DNA of 64,000 nt from Rhynchopus euleeides. Its lineage: Eukaryota; Euglenozoa; Diplonemea; Diplonemida; Diplonemidae. Of this stretch, positions 23,265-34,174 are shown in pieces. The stretch spans positions 930,001 to 994,000 of the forward strand of contig OY723272.1 in the NCBI GenBank assembly GCA_963210315.1, in the 5' to 3' direction. The notes below the pieces were generated by a model. That model did not search any database. It was not told where the DNA came from and worked only from the letters and a program-made list of their open reading frames with translations. The translations under genes and the position numbers were made by a program. Positions within the stretch are counted from its first letter, which is position 1. The number at the start of each line of letters is the position of its first letter.

Positions 23265-25170
23265 CTACGGGTCGGTCGAGGACACGCGCGCCATAATCTT
23301 CTTCTCCTGGGCCTGGTCCATCAGGTCGACGCAGTCGTCACGCGAGATCTTCGTCCAGCACTTGCCGTTGGCATCGGGGGCGTGGACGTGGTAGACGTTC
23401 ACGAAACCACCGGATGCTGCGTCACGGTGTGTGGCGAGCATGATTGCCTTGCGGCCAAGGGTGATCGCGTCCTCAAGGCTCAAGTCGTGCTTGTACTCTG
23501 CGTCCAGGATACCGTAGGCGTAGATGGAACCTGACCCAACAGAGAACAGGTCGCCCTTCAGGCGCGTCCCCTGGTCGTCAACCATGTACAGCGAAGGCCC
23601 AAACTTGTCCCACCCAGTCACCATCGCACCCTGTGGAAGAAGGCAACGTCGGGGGGTGGGTTGGGAGAGATATTTTGGCAGAATTTTCCCGTACCCACCC
23701 GATCCTGAAACACACACACACACACACACCCTGCTCCCCTGTGCTCCCCCTGGATGGTCAGATGCACACCACCCCCCCGTTCCCTCCAGAGGTGGCATAG
23801 CTGGCACAGGACATACGATGGACAGCCCGTACTTCTTGTAGTGGTATGTGATATCACTGAGAATCTTCGATGCCACGGCAACGCTTGGCCTCTGACGGTT
23901 CCTGTGTGCGTGTGTGTAACGTTGGGGTATATATATCCAACCTACAACCCGCCAGGGATGCAAGCTTCACTGTGTATGCAGCAGTGGGACACACCCTCCC
24001 CCTCCACCACCCGCCCCGAACAGATGGGGCTGTTGTCTATGCAAGCCGGCAACACCAGATGGCTCTAAGGCCTCTTCCATACCGGAGCTCCCACAGGCGG
24101 CACTCCTGACACAGAACACGCAGCCAGTACTGGCAGTCAGCTGCACCACCCGCCATGGTTCCCAGAATAAAGTCATTCACGGGGATCACCTTCTGCGTCG
24201 TTGCCGAAGCTGTCAGAAGGGGTGTGTGTGTGGTGGTTCACTTTGAGGCGCAGTGCCCGTCACATCAAGGGCGGGGTGATTCGGATGCCGCTGCTAGAGA
24301 AGATATATGACTACTCCGTTAGATGTAATCGACACGGCGAACTCCGAGATGATGGGCCGTTGACTGGCCACAGATGACTGAGGTAGGTTGGAGACGGATA
24401 GATAGACAAGCGGCATTGGTCAATTGTGGTAGAGAACGGCTGCACCGAAATGCACGATTGCATCCCCTCTGAAGGGGGTGTTTCTGCAGAACACTCTGTG
24501 CTGGACGTCCGCATCGCTCAAGCTCCCGACGGATTTCTACAAGAGGTCTTACTGCCTCCCACGGGTGTGACCGTCGACGGGACAATTTCAGTGTCGCAGG
24601 AGGCAGGTGTGGTCCAAGTGGATTTTCCCGCCGCAGATACCCTACACCAAGTCAAAAAATCAATCCCGTGTGTGCAAGGCAAAGCTGTCACATACCGACG
24701 TATTCTCCGCTCGATGCCCGCGAGTCCACCGCCACGATGACACCCCCCTGGAACTTGAAGGCCAGCGTCGTGGTCCCCTTGTTCAGCTTGAGGTTAGGAA
24801 TGGCCGAAGGGCGGGGGCACACTGGCAGCGTGATGTTCGCAAGCCCCTCCTCTGCAACGAAACAAGAGAGGGTGTGTGGTGCTGGCAGAACCCCGGCACA
24901 AGGCAGTGCAGACAGAATTAATCCAGGGGCAAGAAAGAAAATGGCAACACACCGCAAGCCTTTTCGTGAGGCATGCTGATGTGTGGGTGCGAGCCGAAGA
25001 ACAATGCACCCCACTGCTACGTCCCCATCACGTCCCACACCCCCTCAGTGACCCCCCATACGAAGCATACCTTCTTCCATCTCCTCGATTGGGTTCCGCT
25101 GGGACCTTGCCGGCTTCACGAAGCTCTTGGTCGACAGAACGTCATCGAAGCTGTCAAAAAGCATCGCCAT
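23265..25170 (-). CDS. PSMB5: 20S proteasome subunit beta type-5
   Basis: Five exons on the minus strand: 25170-25071, 24851-24696, 24209-24083, 23901-23817, 23630-23265. They join in phase to 277 residues. Introns run GTATG(C/T/G) to AG. The propeptide starts [17 protein letters not shown] and ends LNKG, followed by the mature N-terminal [11 protein letters not shown], whose first Thr is the nucleophile of the chymotrypsin-like site. Other family marks are VDSRAS (Asp17), the Lys in TTQKVIP (Lys33), [10 protein letters not shown] and [14 protein letters not shown], then [11 protein letters not shown]. Length and order match eukaryotic beta-5. It acts in the catalytic ring of the proteasome in cytosol and nucleus. 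The only uncertainty is whether the ATG at 25168-25170 or an upstream exon starts the chain. Confidence 0.95.
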
Positions 25171-26500
25171 TGTGTTAAACCCTCCCTGTGTACTGCAGGA
25201 ACAGGCAATGTAAATAAGGTGACAGCGGGGGGGTCATTTTGGGGGGATGAGGTTCATGTTTGTGATGCGGTGAAAAAAAGAGGGGGGGGGGGTGTGGAGT
25301 GGGTGATTTGTTGGCCGCACTCTTGATCCATTGATCCTTTCTGCATCAGCGCAGACGCAACAACCTCCCTTGAAGAGAGGGGGGGTGGATGCGAAGATAA
25401 CTGCCCCGCCCCACCGTGGATGAGCTGGGCAGGGCTGCTGATTTGCTCTGCCCGAAACAGGGTACCACCCTTCAGCAGACGTATGCCTCTATGAAGGGCG
25501 CACGCCCCTCACCATTGCGTCTACAATCTGTATCGTAGTACGACGGCCAGGTAAGCTGTCGTAGGAAGCCTCTCACGCCACGCACGCCCCTCCAGTTCCG
25601 ACAACAGTGTCTACAACGGGGTGTGGTGGTGTGGAGACGCGGGAAGGGTAGCGGTCGATACCGGGAGGCCAGGTGTGGCTGGGCGACATGCCGGTGAGCG
25701 GGGCGAAGCCGGTGCACTTCCTCCCAGGGGACTTCAGGGGTGCAAAGGACGGCTGTGAGATGAATGGGCGGGAATGCGGCCGATGTTCAGTGCCAGTTCA
25801 TTCATATGGGGGGCACAAGTATGCTGAGGGCAGTGCGGCTGTGAGATGAGGAGTCAGACAAAAGTTTTCCTGAGCGGGGGTGACCGGGGCCCCATGCGAC
25901 CTACCATCTGCGGCTGTTTTTTTTTGACGCATCATCTACAAAGGAGGAAAAAGCGGCCGTCCGGCAGGGGCCCCCAGGATATTCGATCCTGCCGGGGTCA
26001 TGCAGTGAGGGGTCATTCATACCCCACCCCCCACCCCACATACCCAGCTGCTGCCAACCTGCCCAGTTGTGAAGACGAAACAACGCGGAGACGGGGAGGG
26101 GGCAGATCATAAGACGGTTGTAACAAGGGGGGGAGTAGTGAAATAGAAGTCGAAGTAGGGGGGGTGTCGGGTGGGGGGGGGGGCGATAGGATAGGTAAGA
26201 GCCGAGGGGGGGGGGGATGCGGAATGTAATATAAATGACGGGTTTTGTTCACTGGAGGGATCACCCCCCCCCTCCCCCTCCCCCCCCCCCCCCCACACAC
26301 ACCTTCTCTCGCTCACTCTGAGGTTTGGTTGGGTGCGTTTTCCCAAACCCATCCCACAGGGGGGTGGGGTGAGTGGTTGGACCTCTCACAATCAATAAAT
26401 ATGCTTCACCGGATAAAATACCGGCAGTCTGGGGCACTGGTGTGTAGACCACGCCTGGTCGATGCAGCCTATGGGGTGGTCAACTCTGTATTCACAGGTG
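25171..26500. other. Intergenic, no supported gene
   Basis: Upstream of PSMB5. Homopolymer tracts near 25,280 and 26,165-26,290. No recognisable coding region or RNA gene. Confidence 0.4.
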
Positions 26501-26519
26501 TGCGAAGTACAAAGCTGGT

Positions 26520-27440
26520 GGATGCCGAGCTGTTTTCTTGACACGTTTGACAGGGAGAGTCCTGCTTGTGGCGGCGAAACAAATCACGCAGAAGGACACA
26601 AAACCCCCTCCCCCGTCATTCAGCACCGATATGCGAGATGAGCATATGAATTGTGACCCTCACACACACCTTCCCCCTCCCCCACCTCTAACAGATCACA
26701 ACATACATCAGCCAGACGACAAGCACCTCCTTCACCAAGCTCACGTCGCTGGCCCGCTGTGGTGCCGAAAGCCCCACACTACAGACAAATCACTCAGGCA
26801 TGCTCTCTATATCCGCTTCTAAAAAATGTGGATTGGGAGGGGGTGGGGTGAGGAGCAGTGGTGGTGATGGGCGGGGGGAGGGGGAGGGGGTGGGGGGTGG
26901 GGTGGGGGGGGTTTTCTCTGAAGAATCCTCGCAGACAGAAACAAACCCACACCCAACAGTGACGGGCTCTTGAAACGCCGGGTTGGGTTCTGTGCCCCCC
27001 CCCACCCCCCACCCCCCGTACCCTTGCATCTGCAGAACCAGTGACAGATACCACACCAAAAAAATATCACCAGCATGCAAACCCGGTATCGGCCACACTT
27101 TCAATCCGGTTGTGACATACACCCATTGTCCTGCGTACGCGGAAATCAATGTCAGCTGGAGGTCTTTCAAACCCCGGGCGAAGTTGGGGATGACCTTCAT
27201 TGACTGCCCATTGCGGGCGACAAGTTTATCCAGAACCAGGTCGGCTATGATTTGAATCAACCACCGCCGTTGAAAACCACAAACACATGATGCACCGATG
27301 TACAAACGTAATAAACACAACTGGCATGGCGTGGTGCTGCAGGGCAAGCCGTCGCGAATGCGTCGTGGCAGAGATGACTCTTGCTCTGCCTGACGGAGAT
27401 GTCAATCTGTATTTTCACTTCTTGGCAACGTGTTTGCAGC
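26520..27440 (-). CDS. Doubtful multi-exon gene
   Basis: Minus-strand pieces look exon-like. One is bounded by AG near 27,246 and a GTATGT near 27,115 and reads DLVLDKLVARNGQSMKVIPN, going on to LISAYAGQW. Another near 26,700-26,760 reads SAPQRASDVSLVKEVLVVWL before a GTATGT. I recognise no family and cannot join the pieces with certainty. The shared GTATGT donors are the main support. It could also be a repeat remnant. Confidence 0.2.
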
Positions 27441-28011
27441 ATGACCAGGAAGAACACGCCAGGCGGACCCACACTCAATCTCCACTGTCATACACACCCA
27501 GAGAAGCTGGGCGTCACCAACCCGTTGAAAGCACCCCCCGCGGCAAATATGAAGGAAGAAAGAAGATGCGAGCGGCAATTCGCTGATCGCGAGAAAAAAA
27601 TACCCACACCTCCCCCCCCACACACCCCCTCCCCCAGCCACACACCCCGCGTGGCAATGATGTTCTGCAAAGGATAAATTTTGTGCTTTTTTTCTAAAGC
27701 ACCCCGGCACAGTTTTTCCTGCGTTGTGAGCACAACTCTCAAAAAAAATATACCCAGAATTGCGGGAGGCCAGTGGGGACGGGGCGAGCCGGGGGGTGGG
27801 CGCCACCCCCCGGCCGACCCCCCCGCCTTGCAAATCCCCGAGAGAATGCACACCCCTTCCGCCTCGCGTCACGCGCTGTCTACGCAGTTGTGTATTCGCC
27901 CGTCAGCATGTTCAGCATCCGGTAGGGCTGTGAGTGGGTTGTGAGAATGGGCGATACGGAATGTCGGTTGCCTTGGGGGCAAGAGCAGGGGGGGGGGTAG
28001 GGGGGGTCATA
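27441..28011. other. Intergenic
   Basis: Includes the second copy of the segment found at 11545-11590 (27705-27750). Ends in a poly-G stretch with GGGGGGTAGGGGGGGTCATA, the same phrase that precedes the family B copy at 61337. Confidence 0.4.
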
Positions 28012-28535
28012 CACGGTGGGATCTTGTAAATTTTACATGTAAAAATACCGATTTTTACATGTATTATACATGTATAATACTTGCATGTCAACTATTATAC
28101 ATGTATAATACATGTATATGCCTGAAATATACATGTAAAATACATGTATATCAAGCAAAAATACATGTATAATAGTTGCATGTCAACTATTATACATGTA
28201 TTTTTACTTGATATACATGTATTTTACATGTATATTTCATGCATTTACATGTATTTTACATGTATAATACTTGTCATGCAAGTACACGGTGGACTCCAGC
28301 GGGGGTAGGGTAACCCTTTTCGGGAGTCTCAACTAGGGGGAGTCCAACTCCCGCTAGCGGGAGTCTATACTCCCGCTAGGGGGAGTCTGACTCCCCCTAG
28401 CGGGAGTCTTTTCACCTATTTTCACTCATTTTTCCCATGATACCTATGCAATGTGGCACTCGTCACTGAAGTACAGCCACACCAAACGAAACGGACGTTT
28501 CCACCCATCCCAGCTCGCAGACCTGATTCACAAAA

Positions 28536-28916
28536 ATGGGGAAGACGACAACGAAGCCGGCAGCGAAGCCGGCGGCAAAGTCGATTAAGAAGAAGAAGAG
28601 CGCAGAGAGTCCCGAGGCTGCGGAGGCGACGAACATTGTGCATGATTTTTGCACGGCCTTCCCTGTTAAAAAAGGGGGCAGTGTGCTGACACTGGGATCC
28701 ATTAGAAGGCTCCTAGCAACGGTGTTGAGCAAGGAGCTCCACCAGCACAGCACCCAGGTGGCCAACGCAATCATCGCCATGTCTTCCCTGACATGGATAA
28801 GTTCGCTGTCAGGGAAGTCGCAACGATGCGGAAGGAGGGCGCTCTCCGTCATATACAAGGTGGAGGCGAAGTATGGCAAGGTGCAGGATACAAACGTGTC
28901 GTCGGGGGCAGCCTGA
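28536..28916 (+). CDS. Family B ORF, histone H2B-like segment
   Basis: 126 residues starting MGKTTTKPAAKPAAK, with a Lys/Ala-rich tail (1-25). Residues about 45-80 (KKGGSVLTLGSIRRLLATVL then SKELHQHSTQVANAIIA) follow the spacing of the H2B alpha-3/alpha-C region (ITSREIQTAVRL.LPGEL.KHA): the Ile, the L..EL..H core and hydrophobic positions agree, though exact identity is low. The frame is open in both family B copies with two residue differences (HDF/HNF and HQH/HKH). It may be a captured histone piece or chance likeness. The role in the element is unknown. Confidence 0.45.
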   Translation: MGKTTTKPAAKPAAKSIKKKKSAESPEAAEATNIVHDFCTAFPVKKGGSVLTLGSIRRLLATVLSKELHQHSTQVANAIIAMSSLTWISSLSGKSQRCGRRALSVIYKVEAKYGKVQDTNVSSGAA

Positions 28917-29065
28917 AGCCGCGAATGATCGCGACACGGGCGAACGGCTTGGCACCGTGGGTCTGGATAGATGCTGGAGTTCGGCCGGGTGAAACCGGAA
29001 GTCGCAGCAAAATTTGCCCCCCCAGATTTCTTCCTCAAACCCACCCGTGGGCTGATCCGGCCTTG

Positions 29066-29166
29066 CACGGTGGACTCCAGCGGGGGTAGGGTACCACTAC
29101 CGGGTTTAACCCTTTTCGGGAGTCTCAACTAGGGGGAGTCCAACTCCCGCTAGCGGGAGTATAGAT
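29066..29166 (+). repeat. Internal duplicate of family B left end
   Basis: CACGGTGGACTCCAGCGG and the following GACTCC array recur inside the element about 780 bp from its true left end, with a 14-bp difference (CCACTACCGGGTTT). The same internal copy is at 62118 in copy 2. The element thus has two left ends and one right end. Confidence 0.85.
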
Positions 29167-29181
29167 CAGCAGTGGGCAACA

Positions 29182-29442
29182 ATGAGGCGATGCGGGGGGC
29201 GAGGGCACCGATGCTCACTGTGCGACATCCCAGAAGAACGCTGGTATCAACAGGTGCATCGATACCCGCACCTGACTCTCTCTGAGATGAAAGAGGCTGG
29301 CTACCCCTCCCTCTTGGCAGGTGTGCTTCCCAATGCCCGCTACGTCACCCCAGCACTCCATGACTGCAAGGGGCTCGCCATGCGGCTGATCAGGGTACTG
29401 GATGACAGGGGTGGAGCTTGGGGGTTTTTTCGGGTCAGCTGA
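29182..29442 (+). CDS. Family B ORF with CxxC motif, unknown
   Basis: Reads MRRCGGRGHRCSLCDIPEER, then YPHLTLSEMKEAGYPSLLAG and TPALHDCKGLAMRLIRVLD. It is cut after VLD by the hAT insertion; in copy 2 it continues into ETTKKYSTRPVQTLH. The CSLC and LHDCKG motifs recall zinc-binding and metal-site segments of transposases, but I cannot place the family. Confidence 0.45.
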   Translation: MRRCGGRGHRCSLCDIPEERWYQQVHRYPHLTLSEMKEAGYPSLLAGVLPNARYVTPALHDCKGLAMRLIRVLDDRGGAWGFFRVS

Positions 29443-30066
29443 CCTGATTTTCTGCAGGCCCTCACAAAAAATCAGGTCAGGGGTAAAAAGAAAAAAAAAT
29501 ATAGGTTTTCGGGAAACCGGAAAAGTTGGCTCCTCGCCTTGGGGCCTCAAGGTGACCAGGAGGCGTTTCGTGAGCAAAGTGACCCCAGCGACATGAGCAC
29601 AGGCCTCAAACAGTCACAATAGAGGACAAATGAAGCTGCCCAACCCGTACCGTGCAACAGACGTTTACTACCGTGGCCTCCGGTGGCTGGGGGGCTCCGC
29701 CCCCCAGACCCCCCTGTGGCATGTGCCTGTCTTGTACCCAAGCCCTTTACATCAGGGAATCTCAGTATCCTCAGGAGGACGCAGCCAACTCACACAGAAT
29801 CCGTACGCCCGCAAGTCACAGATGTTCACTACCGTGGCCTCCGGCGGCTGGGAGCTCCGCCTCCCAGACCCCCCCTACGGCATGTGTTTGTCTTGTAACC
29901 AAGTCCTTGCGCGTCCGGGGCTGCATATCGGTTCCGGTACCTCGCGGGAGGCTGGGCCCGAGCACTGATCTCTGAGACGAACCGGGGGGGAACCCATAAG
30001 AAAAAATTGGCTGACCCGATCTGACCCGATCCAGCCCGCAACCCCATATTTCAAGCTCCACCCCTG
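29406..30066. mobile_element. Non-autonomous hAT element inside family B copy 1
   Basis: Perfect 15-bp inverted ends CAGGGGTGGAGCTTG with a perfect 8-bp duplication CTGGATGA (29398-29405 and 30067-30074). Family B copy 2 has a single CTGGATGA at the matching place, which is the empty site. It holds two tandem segments containing ACCGTGGCCTCCGG and a GGGGGGCTCCGCCCCCC stem, also found inverted in the hAT element at 6271-7244. Confidence 0.95.
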
Positions 30067-30120
30067 CTGGATGAGACAACAAAAAAATATTCGACAAGAC
30101 CTGTACAAACCTTGCACTGA

Positions 30121-30873
30121 ATGTGTCGCAGCATGGGACAGGTGCTCAGTTCCGGAAGGTCGTGCTTGCCTGTCACAGGACACACCTACAAGGGCTTGTT
30201 CCGCTACCTCTTTGTCTCCCTTGCAGACCTCATGCATTTCCGGTATGCAGACATCCCCTGGCGCTTCTGGGGATGCAAGGATGAGTCAGCCCGGATTCCC
30301 TTCTTGCGTGCTCGGATCTCAGGGCATATATTTCACTGGTTGATGGAGCATGCCGAAAAGGGATCAACGCGCAATGCCTACGTACACAGTCTCCATCATT
30401 GGTGGGCTCCAGAAGATGCAGTGCCTCTGCAGAACAACGACGAATTTGAAGAAGCAGAGAACGGACATCGCAAGAAAGATGCCGTTACAATCGCCAGCTC
30501 CGCAACTTACGAGAGAGATCTTGCGATGGCAGAAGAGAAGCGGCGCGAATCGGGCATGCCTTGGAAGGTTGCGCACCTGTCGCAGGACGGGATCCTCGGG
30601 TATAGAGAAGTCATTCTGTGTCCGTGTCTGCACACCCGACACGCTCATAGATTGGCTGTGTATGTTCTTTGCACACAGTTGACACAGCTGCAGAAGGGGT
30701 TTGTGCACTGCAACACACAGGACTTCGTTGAACCCATCAGCGCGCCCTACTTCCTGTTCCGGTTCCCCGAAGGACACCGCAATTTTGCCGCTCTGCTTGT
30801 GCAAAATGCCAATCCCGCTGGGGGCGACTTTCACACCATTCGTGTCATCCGAGGCGACTTTGAGCACGCTTGA
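30121..30873 (+). CDS. Family B large ORF, copy 1, unknown
   Basis: 250 residues, including GLFRYLFVSLADLMHFRYAD, ARISGHIFHWLMEHAEKG and HSLHHWWAPEDAVPLQNNDE. Copy 2 has the same frame but runs on for 288 residues with an acidic stretch (DDSSDEEDEA); copy 1 leaves that frame near its end through small differences around 30,780. Likely part of the element's transposition machinery. No catalytic triad could be assigned. Confidence 0.45.
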   Translation: MCRSMGQVLSSGRSCLPVTGHTYKGLFRYLFVSLADLMHFRYADIPWRFWGCKDESARIPFLRARISGHIFHWLMEHAEKGSTRNAYVHSLHHWWAPEDAVPLQNNDEFEEAENGHRKKDAVTIASSATYERDLAMAEEKRRESGMPWKVAHLSQDGILGYREVILCPCLHTRHAHRLAVYVLCTQLTQLQKGFVHCNTQDFVEPISAPYFLFRFPEGHRNFAALLVQNANPAGGDFHTIRVIRGDFEHA

Positions 30874-31281
30874 TCAACGCGCACAGCAGGAGGGGGATGA
30901 CAGTTCTGACGAAGAAGATGAGGCCTGCAGGATGGCTTGTCTTGCCCAAGGTGTAACACAACTACGACAGGCGATGGCCGCACTTTGACACCTCAAATTC
31001 TAACCGCTCACCTCCGCAGGTGTAGCCGCTACCAGGAGGATAGGTAGGTAGTCCAGAGTCCGGGGAAACTGACAGAAGCAAAACAAGCCCCTCCCCATCC
31101 CTCTTCCACCATGATTTTACCCCCCACGCCAGTAGACTGTAACTATATCATGGGAAAAATGGATGAAAATAGGTGAAAAGACTCCCGCTAGGGGGAGTCA
31201 GACTCCCGCTAGCGGGAGTCTTTGACACCCGCTCAGACTCCCGCTCCCAGACTCCCGCTAGGGCCGCTGGAGTCCACCGTG

Positions 31282-31576
31282 TATTATACATGTAAAATAC
31301 TTGCACGACAAGTAAAATACATGTATAATACTTGCATGCAAGTAAAATACATGTATTTTACTTGCATGCAAGTATTTTACTTGTCATGCAAGTATTTTAC
31401 ATGTATAATACTTGCATGACAAGTATTATACATGTAAAATACATGTAAATGCATGAAATATACATGTAAAATACATGTATATCAAGTAAAAATACATGTA
31501 TAATAGTTGACATGCAACTATTATACATGTATTTTTGCTTGATATACATGTATTTTACATGTATATTTCAGGCATA
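31282..31576. repeat. ACATGTA word array of family A copy 2
   Basis: Continuation of the family A array between insertions B and D, with the same palindromic words as at 630-1053. Confidence 0.8.
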
Positions 31577-31893
31577 TACCGTATACGTAAATATTATGGA
31601 ACGGGCCCATTTTTGGCCGGTCCGTTCCATAATATTTACGTTCCAAAATATTTACAGGGCCAGTTGGGGACTCGGTGGTGAGGACGGCTTGCGTCAGGAA
31701 TCGCGCGAAAAGTGCACGAGTAGGTCCCGTCAGGGACTCTGTACGCCGTCCGATCACCTGGTCCAAGTCCCCGAGTCGCAGAAAGCCCTGTAAATATTAT
31801 GGAACGAAAAAAATCTGGAACGCCAACCCACCAGCGTTCCATAATATTTACGTTCCATAATATTTACGTTCCATAATATTTACGTATACGGTA
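31577..31893. mobile_element. Family D TA-flanked element, copy 2
   Basis: Same ends as 22418-22718 (TACCGTATACGTAAATATT). It is 16 bp longer because one TTCCATAATATTTACG unit is repeated at the right end. Inserted in the family A array. Confidence 0.8.
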
Positions 31894-31976
31894 CATGTAT
31901 TATACATGTATAATAGTTGACATGCAAGTATTATACATGTATAATTATACATGTATAATACTATATATAATACATG

Positions 31977-34114
31977 AATCTGCCCCGTTAACGGGTAACC
32001 GGTATTACCGGGTATTACCGGAAACCCGGTAATCGGCCTCCATTACCGGGTATTACCGGGTCAAAAACGGGTATTACCGGGTAAAATTGGGGGTATTACC
32101 GGGTCCGGTAATACCCGTTTTCGTATTACCGGGGATTTTCCGTGGGGATTTCCTTGGTACAGGGATGGTTCGTGGGGTGTCGCAGTGAATCAACTGCAGG
32201 GTTCTGGCCATCTTCCGTCTGGCAGTCCAAGGGAAGGTGCGCGGGGGGAATGTCAGGTGTTAGGTGACCCCCCTGCGTTATTCTGAAGGCCAGCCTCTGC
32301 AGCCCCTCCTGTCCCACCCCTCACAGGGGCGGCCCTGGGAACACTGGGAGTGGGAACGGCTGGGGAACACCCACGTTCAGTACAACCAAGATCTACGAGG
32401 CAGGCTTTGCGGCATGGCGGTGGGGGGATGTGTTGGCGTGGCGTGCCCCGATGATTACACAAACAAAGGTCGAGATAATGAGCCCAGGCCCTGATTCCAA
32501 CACCTGTTCGTTCAACCAAGATCTATGAGGGACACACCCCTGTCTGTGCCTGTGTCCTCCGTGTGTTGCCTCCTCTCCCTCTTCAATGCACTTCATGGCC
32601 TGGTCCGCTTCCACGGAGGCAGAGCGTGTCGTCACACAACCGGCCGTCCACGAGGCTAAGTTCTTTGAAACATGCATCATGACTTGTCCCGACTCGAACC
32701 AAGCTGATGATTTATCAGAGGGACCAGTAGCCAAGCAAGATGACAAGAAGCAGGCACAACTCGTGCATATATTGAGGGCCTGGTCGAATCCACGTTTTGC
32801 TGGGACTTCTCTGGATTGCATCATATCGTAAGGGGTCGCTAAATACCTTGCCGCACCAGCTCGGATCTTAGCTGCAGGTCCGGTACAGAGTGCCAGAGGT
32901 GCTCTTGTCAAGGGTGTCGCCAGAGAGGCTTCACATGGACGTCTTGCTGTGGAGCGTATCACAGAGAATTTCTCAAAATGGAAACGTGTCGACACCACAA
33001 CTCGAGAACCAGCTCTTCCCGTCCACCTGCCCAAACCAGCCGTTGTCTGGGAGTCGTGAGGCCACCACGTGGGTCGACTGCAGGCTGGTTAGCTTCCGCT
33101 CATCATACACAGGGCGGATACCCTCAGCGTCCCGAAGGCAGGTGCGATTATCCACCTTGGTTCGGGGGCAGTCCAGCGGCGAGCCCGTGTTGAAGCCACC
33201 CCAGCAAATACAAGTCCGCTCACCGTACTGTGACCTGCTGTGGCAGGAACCACAAGCCCGGCCACGCCAAGAAGCACCTCTCGGTACCATAATGCTCGTT
33301 GGCTGCTCGCAGATAAGTGTTGCGACAAGCACCCAGCCAGCAGAGCGATGTGACCGAATAACGGAGCTGGCGTGACCAAGCACTCGAGCCTGGGGTAGGA
33401 GAAGATGCACGCCTAGGAGGTTTACCTGAACGAAGGACCGATAATTGAAAACGAGGAGCCCTTCGCTCTGTGCCACTGTGTGCCCAACTGTGCCACTTTG
33501 CAACCAGTTTGGTGACGCACCGTTTCTGCATTTCTGAGCCAAGGTCCTTAAATGATGGAAGCTATGGGAACAGTGCCTCTCTGTGATGGAACCTTCATTG
33601 GTTCAGAATGTGCCTGCCCCAAGACCCTGTTGGCCCAGGCAGTCACTGCCCCAATGGAATGGGGCTCGCAGACTTTGGGAGAGGAAGGTGGCCCTGCGAT
33701 CACGCCTGTCTCATGTTATGCGTGTGTGTGATCGACTGCCTGATCTGAAGGCACCGCCGGCTCTGGAAGGGCTCAGGTGGTGTGTGGGCACCGTGCAGTA
33801 GTCAGCACTGCTGCGACGGAAACTCGAAAAGTCTGCAATGAGCCACACAAACCAGACGTGAACTGCGGAACCCGGCTTTCGATCACCCCATGCGCCATAG
33901 AATCCAATGTCGACCACAACACACTGCTAAGGGGAAGGGAATCAACCCAAAAAACAAAGGGAAATCCCCATGGAAAATACCCGGTAGCGCTACCGGGCTA
34001 TAACCGGGTATTACCGGGTATTACCGGGCAAACGGGTATTACCGGACCCGGTAATACCCGTTTTTCGACCCGGTAATACCCGGTAATACCCGGTAGCCGT
34101 TAACGGGGCAGATT
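31977..34114. mobile_element. Element E with TTACCGGG terminal arrays
   Basis: Inverted ends AATCTGCCCCGTTAACGG, flanked on both sides by CATG (31973-31976 and 34115-34118), which may be a 4-bp duplication. Next to the ends are arrays of ATTACCGGGT and its complement (31990-32135, 33975-34095). The 1.8-kb interior has no intact gene. A stretch at 33765-33895 resembles 7375-7540. Confidence 0.65.
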
Positions 34115-34174
34115 CATGATAATACATGTAAAAATCAGTATTTTTACATGTAAAATTTACAAGATCCCACCGTG

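Larger units (their letters stand above)
28285..31281. mobile_element. Family B DNA transposon, copy 1
   Basis: Inverted ends CACGGTGGACTCCAGCGG / CCGCTGGAGTCCACCGTG flanked by TA. Subterminal arrays of GACTCCCGCTAGCGGGAGTC palindromes and an inner inverted match (TTTTCACCTATTTTCA and beyond) make the terminal repeats well over 100 bp. It holds several open frames of unknown family and a 661-bp hAT insertion. A second copy at 61337-63685 is almost identical, so spread was recent. Confidence 0.85.
28012..34174. mobile_element. Family A transposon, copy 2, opened by three insertions
   Basis: Ends match copy 1: CACGGTGGGATCTTG at 28012 and its complement ending at 34174, both flanked by TA. What belongs to family A is 28012-28284, 31282-31576, 31894-31972 and 34119-34174, about 700 bp, nearly all ACATGTA-type array. 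The rest is inserted: family B (28285-31281), family D (31577-31893) and element E (31977-34114). No own transposase is present, so this copy was non-autonomous. Confidence 0.8.
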
